Shown here one piece after another: positions 61,423 to 64,000 of a DNA stretch of 64,000 bases. This DNA comes from Pseudomonas sp. DY-1 (GTDB lineage: Bacteria; Pseudomonadota; Gammaproteobacteria; Pseudomonadales; Pseudomonadaceae): the NCBI RefSeq assembly GCF_003626975.1, contig NZ_CP032616.1, forward strand, positions 496,001-560,000, in the 5' to 3' direction. The first letter of the stretch is position 1; each line of letters starts with the position of its first letter. Below the pieces are notes generated by a model. The model was not told where the DNA came from. It saw nothing but the letters and a program-made list of their open reading frames with translations, and did no database searches. A program made the position numbers and the translations under genes.

Positions 61423-61695
61423 GTGAACAAGTCGGAACTGATTGATGCTATCGCCGCATCTGCTGACATCCCGAAAGCTGTAGCTGGCCGCGCGCTGGAC
61501 GCAGTTATCGAATCCGTTACTGGCGCTCTGAAGGCTGGTGACTCCGTGGTGCTGGTTGGCTTCGGTACTTTCGCTGTTAAAGAGCGTGCCGCTCGTACTG
61601 GCCGTAACCCGCAGACTGGCAAGCCGATCAAGATCGCTGCTGCCAAGATCCCTGGCTTCAAAGCCGGCAAAGCTCTGAAAGACGCCGTCAACTAA
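61423..61695 (+). CDS. hupB: DNA-binding protein HU-beta
   Basis: The 90-residue histone-like protein bends and compacts DNA. It has the HU fold with the DNA-binding arm [20 protein letters not shown] (about 61-80). It starts at GTG with AAGGGG upstream. The near-consensus promoter and optimal codons show high expression. Confidence 0.97.
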   Translation: MNKSELIDAIAASADIPKAVAGRALDAVIESVTGALKAGDSVVLVGFGTFAVKERAARTGRNPQTGKPIKIAAAKIPGFKAGKALKDAVN

Positions 61696-61704
61696 GCGTC
61701 TTTT
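61678..61704 (+). terminator. terminator overlapping the hupB stop
   Basis: AAAGACGC (61678-61685) and GCGTCTTT (61696-61703) form a stem whose loop holds the stop codon, followed by T residues. Confidence 0.75.
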
Positions 61705-61721
61705 GGGCTCTGCCCGACCGG

Positions 61722-61844
61722 GTCGGGTTCAACCTGACCCGATAGCGGAGCGGTGGAAGCGGAGAGTTTCTTCCTACCACCAGAGAGGTCGAATCTCAGA
61801 CTCCGCAAGCTACGAGAAGGCGCATCCTTGGATGCGCCTTTCTC
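61722..61844 (+). ncRNA. candidate structured small RNA between hupB and ppiD
   Basis: The segment folds by eye into a closed three-way shape: GCGGAG (61745-61750) pairs with CTCCGC (61801-61806), enclosing hairpin GGTGGAAG with CTTCC-T-ACC and hairpin GAGA with TCTC. A very stable hairpin, GAGAAGGCGCATCC with GGATGCGCCTTTCTC (61814-61844), follows like a terminator. A further stem (CGGGTC with GACCCG, 61728-61743) stands before it. It has some tRNA-like features but no anticodon arm in place. No protein frame fits. I cannot name an RNA family. Confidence 0.5.
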
Positions 61845-61907
61845 ATATTCGGATACTCTACCCGCGTTACTCGGCTGCGACTTAATGCGGCCGTTTCTGG
61901 GGGACCC

Positions 61908-63782
61908 ATGCTGCAGAACATACGGGACAATTCACAGGGGTGGATTGCCAAAACCATTATTGGCGTAATCATCGCACTGCTGGCGCTGACCGGCTTCGAC
62001 GCCATTTTCAATGCCACCAGCAATCGCCAGAACGCGGCTGAGGTCAACGGTGACGAAATCACTCTGGACCAGTTGAGCGAAGCTGTGAACATGCAGCGCC
62101 GCCAGTTGCAGCAGCAACTGGGCAAGGACTTCGATGCTTCCCTGCTGGACGAAAAGCTGCTGCGCGAAGCCGCGCTGAAGGGCCTGATTGAGCGCAAGCT
62201 CCTGCTGCAAGCAGCCGGTGATGCCGATTTCGCTTTCTCGCAAGGCGCCCTTGACCAGCTCATCCTGCAGACGCCGGAGTTCCAGGTGGACGGCAAGTTC
62301 AATGCCGACCGCTTCGATCAGGTCATCCGCCAGATGAACTACAACCGCCTGCAGTTCCGTCAGATGCTTGAGCAGGAAATGCTCATCGGCCAACTGCGTG
62401 CGGGCTTGGCTGGTAGTGGCTTCGTGACTGATGCGGAAGTTGAAGCCTTCGCTCGCCTGGAGAAGCAGACCCGCGATTTCGCGACCCTGACGCTCAAGGC
62501 TGATCCGGCTGCCGTCAGCGTTTCCGATGAAGATCTGAAAACTTATTACGACGCCCATGTCGACCAGTTCAAGAGCGCCGAGCAGGTTGTGATCGAGTAT
62601 GTCGAGCTGAAAAAGGCTGCCTTCTTCGACCAGGTCGAAGCCAAGGAAGAAGACCTCAAGGCTCAGTACCAGAAAGAGATCAGCAACCTGGCTGAGCAGC
62701 GTCAGGCCGCCCACATCCTGGTGGAGGTCAACGACAAGCTCAACGAGGAACAGGCCAAGGCGAAGATCGAGCAGGTCAAGCAGCGCCTGGACAAGGGCGA
62801 GGACTTCGCCGCGCTGGCCAAGGAATTCTCCGATGACTCCGGCTCTGCTGCCAATGGCGGTGACCTTGGCTTCGCAGCTCCTGGCGTATATGAGCCTGCC
62901 TTCGAGGAATCGCTGTATGCGCTGAAGCAGGGTGAAGTGTCCGCCCCCGTGCGTACCCAGTACGGCTGGCACCTGATCAAGCTGCTGGGCGTACAAGCAC
63001 CTGAAGTCCCGAGCTTCGAGAGCCTCAAGCCGAAGCTGGAGCACGACATCAAGGCCCAGCAAGTTGAGCAGCGTTTCGTCGAAGTGAGCAAGGAGCTTGA
63101 AGACGCCGCGTTCGAGGCTTCCGACCTGGCCCAGCCGGCCCAGGAACTGAAGCTGGAAGTCAAGACCAGCGCACCCTTCGGTCGTGAAGGTGGCGAAGGC
63201 CTGACGGCCAACCGCCAGGTCCTCCAGGCTGCATTCAGTCCGGAAGTGCTGGAAGACGGTGCCAACAGCTCGGCGATCGAGCTGGACCCGGATACCGTGA
63301 TCGTCCTGCGCGTCAAGGAGCACAAGAAGCCTGAGCAGCTTGGCCTGGATAAGGTCGGTGACAGCATTCGTCAGCATCTGATGGGCCAGAAGGCAGGCGA
63401 AGCCGCCAAGGCTAAGGGTGATGCGCTGATTGCCAGTCTGCGCGAAGGCAAGACCCCGGTTGAGCAAGCTCAGGAAGGCCAATCCTGGAACGTGGTAGAA
63501 GCCGCTACCCGCAGCCAGGAGGGAGTCGAGCCTTTGCTGTTGCAGACCCTGTTCCGCATGCCGAAGCCGGCCGCTGCAGACAGGCCTGAGTTCACTGGTG
63601 TGAAGCTGAACAATGGCGACTACGTTGTAATTCGCCTGAACGGCGTCAATGTGCCGGAGGAGAAACTCTCCGAGCAGGAAAAGGCGATGTACAGCCGATT
63701 CCTTGCTTCGCGCAGTGGCCAGCAGGATTTCGCTGCCTACCGCCGCCAGGTCGAAGAGAAAGCGAAGATCGAGCGTTTCTGA
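61908..63782 (+). CDS. ppiD: periplasmic peptidyl-prolyl isomerase/chaperone PpiD
   Basis: The 624-residue protein has a short cytoplasmic start, one membrane helix (about 14-34) and a large periplasmic part made of SurA/PpiD N-domains and one parvulin domain (about 262-365: AAHILVEVN to QYGWHLIKLLG). It helps newly exported proteins at the Sec translocon. It lies after the hupB region as in other Gammaproteobacteria. Confidence 0.95.
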   Translation: MLQNIRDNSQGWIAKTIIGVIIALLALTGFDAIFNATSNRQNAAEVNGDEITLDQLSEAVNMQRRQLQQQLGKDFDASLLDEKLLREAALKGLIERKLLLQAAGDADFAFSQGALDQLILQTPEFQVDGKFNADRFDQVIRQMNYNRLQFRQMLEQEMLIGQLRAGLAGSGFVTDAEVEAFARLEKQTRDFATLTLKADPAAVSVSDEDLKTYYDAHVDQFKSAEQVVIEYVELKKAAFFDQVEAKEEDLKAQYQKEISNLAEQRQAAHILVEVNDKLNEEQAKAKIEQVKQRLDKGEDFAALAKEFSDDSGSAANGGDLGFAAPGVYEPAFEESLYALKQGEVSAPVRTQYGWHLIKLLGVQAPEVPSFESLKPKLEHDIKAQQVEQRFVEVSKELEDAAFEASDLAQPAQELKLEVKTSAPFGREGGEGLTANRQVLQAAFSPEVLEDGANSSAIELDPDTVIVLRVKEHKKPEQLGLDKVGDSIRQHLMGQKAGEAAKAKGDALIASLREGKTPVEQAQEGQSWNVVEAATRSQEGVEPLLLQTLFRMPKPAAADRPEFTGVKLNNGDYVVIRLNGVNVPEEKLSEQEKAMYSRFLASRSGQQDFAAYRRQVEEKAKIERF

Positions 63783-63799
63783 TCGATTCGCTGAAGAAG

Positions 63800-63824
63800 A
63801 AGGCCGCTTATGCGGCCTTTTTCT
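63800..63824 (+). terminator. intrinsic terminator of ppiD
   Basis: AGGCCGC and GCGGCCT enclose TTAT and are followed by TTTTCTTTT. Confidence 0.9.
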
Positions 63825-63857
63825 TTTATGCGCCCAGCTTAATAACCGAACCGAACC

Positions 63858-63885
63858 GATTCGCGAGCAGGGCTCGCTCCTACAG
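63858..63885. repeat. REP-like element
   Basis: The unit GATTCGCGAGCAGGGCTCGC followed by TCCTACAG is a single REP-type palindrome, related to those at 6585-6642 and 19545-19614. Confidence 0.75.
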
Positions 63886-63908
63886 GGTGGACGCGTCGGT
63901 GACGGCCA

Positions 63909-63942
63909 CAAAAAAGCCCGCACGAGTGCGGGCTTTTTTTGG
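63909..63942. terminator. bidirectional terminator between ppiD and fabI
   Basis: AAAAAAGCCCGCAC and GTGCGGGCTTTTTTT enclose GA; it serves the minus-strand gene at the window end. Confidence 0.9.
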
Positions 63943-63951
63943 GGGCGACTA

Positions 63952-64000
63952 TCAGTCTTCGATATTGCCCATGGCGGTGGTGTTGAAACCACCGTCGACG
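63952..64000 (-). CDS. fabI: enoyl-ACP reductase, 3' end only
   Basis: Only the last 15 codons are in the window, reading VDGGFNTTAMGNIED then stop. This is the usual C-terminal end of FabI, the NADH-dependent enoyl-ACP reductase of fatty acid synthesis. fabI follows ppiD in P. aeruginosa, which supports the call. Confidence 0.8.
   Translation of the reverse strand, partial: VDGGFNTTAMGNIED

Noticed and set aside
61745..61806. A functional tRNA gene between hupB and ppiD
   Set aside because: The acceptor-like stem and one T-arm-like hairpin exist, but there is no anticodon arm, normal T-loop or CCA end.
61932..63992. 686-codon frame antisense to ppiD
   Set aside because: A shadow of ppiD; it would also run through terminators and a REP element.

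Overview
The window is a stretch of chromosome from a Pseudomonas species. The base composition is GC-rich, most genes have strong Shine-Dalgarno sites, and the gene content and order match the Pseudomonas aeruginosa lineage from memory: prmB to speE; the ligase/transglutaminase-like/retropepsin trio; ppsR-ppsA; cmaX-crfX-cmpX-sigX-oprF-cobA; the nas genes; acnB; glnS-cysS-folD-tRNAs-tig-clpP-clpX-lon-hupB-ppiD-fabI. The species cannot be fixed from sequence alone. There is no rRNA, CRISPR array, transposase or phage gene.

Layout. 0.16-10.6 kb: prmB, two poorly known genes, aroC, a translationally coupled transporter and the methionine-salvage genes mtnB-mtnD-mtnC, a periplasmic histidine phosphatase, the DNA repair pair alkA/ogt, and speE. 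10.7-13.8 kb: a tight three-gene operon of an ATP-grasp ligase, a membrane protein with an inactive transglutaminase domain, and a retropepsin-like protease. 14.0-20.9 kb: the methylcitrate cluster prpR-prpB-prpC-acnD-prpF, with palindromic operators at prpR. 20.9-30.4 kb: divergent ppsR/ppsA, an esterase, a RraA-like protein, then the cell-envelope stress group cmaX-crfX-cmpX-sigX-oprF. 30.4-43.2 kb: cobA and a nitrate-assimilation region (nirB remnant, kinase/phosphatase, nasA, and the regulators nasT and nasS), with a thioesterase, a PL7 alginate lyase, a membrane protein and two PLP enzymes in between. 43.4-54.3 kb: a small lipoprotein, acnB, usp, miaE, lpxH, ppiB, glnS, cysS and folD. 54.5-64 kb: four tRNAs (Arg, His, Leu, His), tig-clpP-clpX-lon, hupB, ppiD and the 3' end of fabI.

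How parts work together. nasS-nasT encode a nitrate-sensing antitermination pair. Both nirB and nasA are preceded by a sigma-54-type promoter, two hairpins with six-base loops of the AxxGxx type bound by ANTAR proteins, and an intrinsic terminator, so the circuit can be read from the DNA. Yet nirB is cut to its FAD/NAD half, and nirD and the nitrate reductase gene are absent between it and cobA, so the pathway here looks broken or rewired. The methylcitrate genes, acnB and ppsA serve propionate, TCA-cycle and gluconeogenic flow. The tig-clpP-clpX-lon-hupB-ppiD block is a protein-quality-control island, and lon carries a heat-shock-type promoter.

Most interesting leads: the ligase/transglutaminase-like/retropepsin operon, the truncated nirB with intact RNA switches, a structured RNA candidate between hupB and ppiD, and a perfect 16-bp inverted repeat in the long acnB leader.
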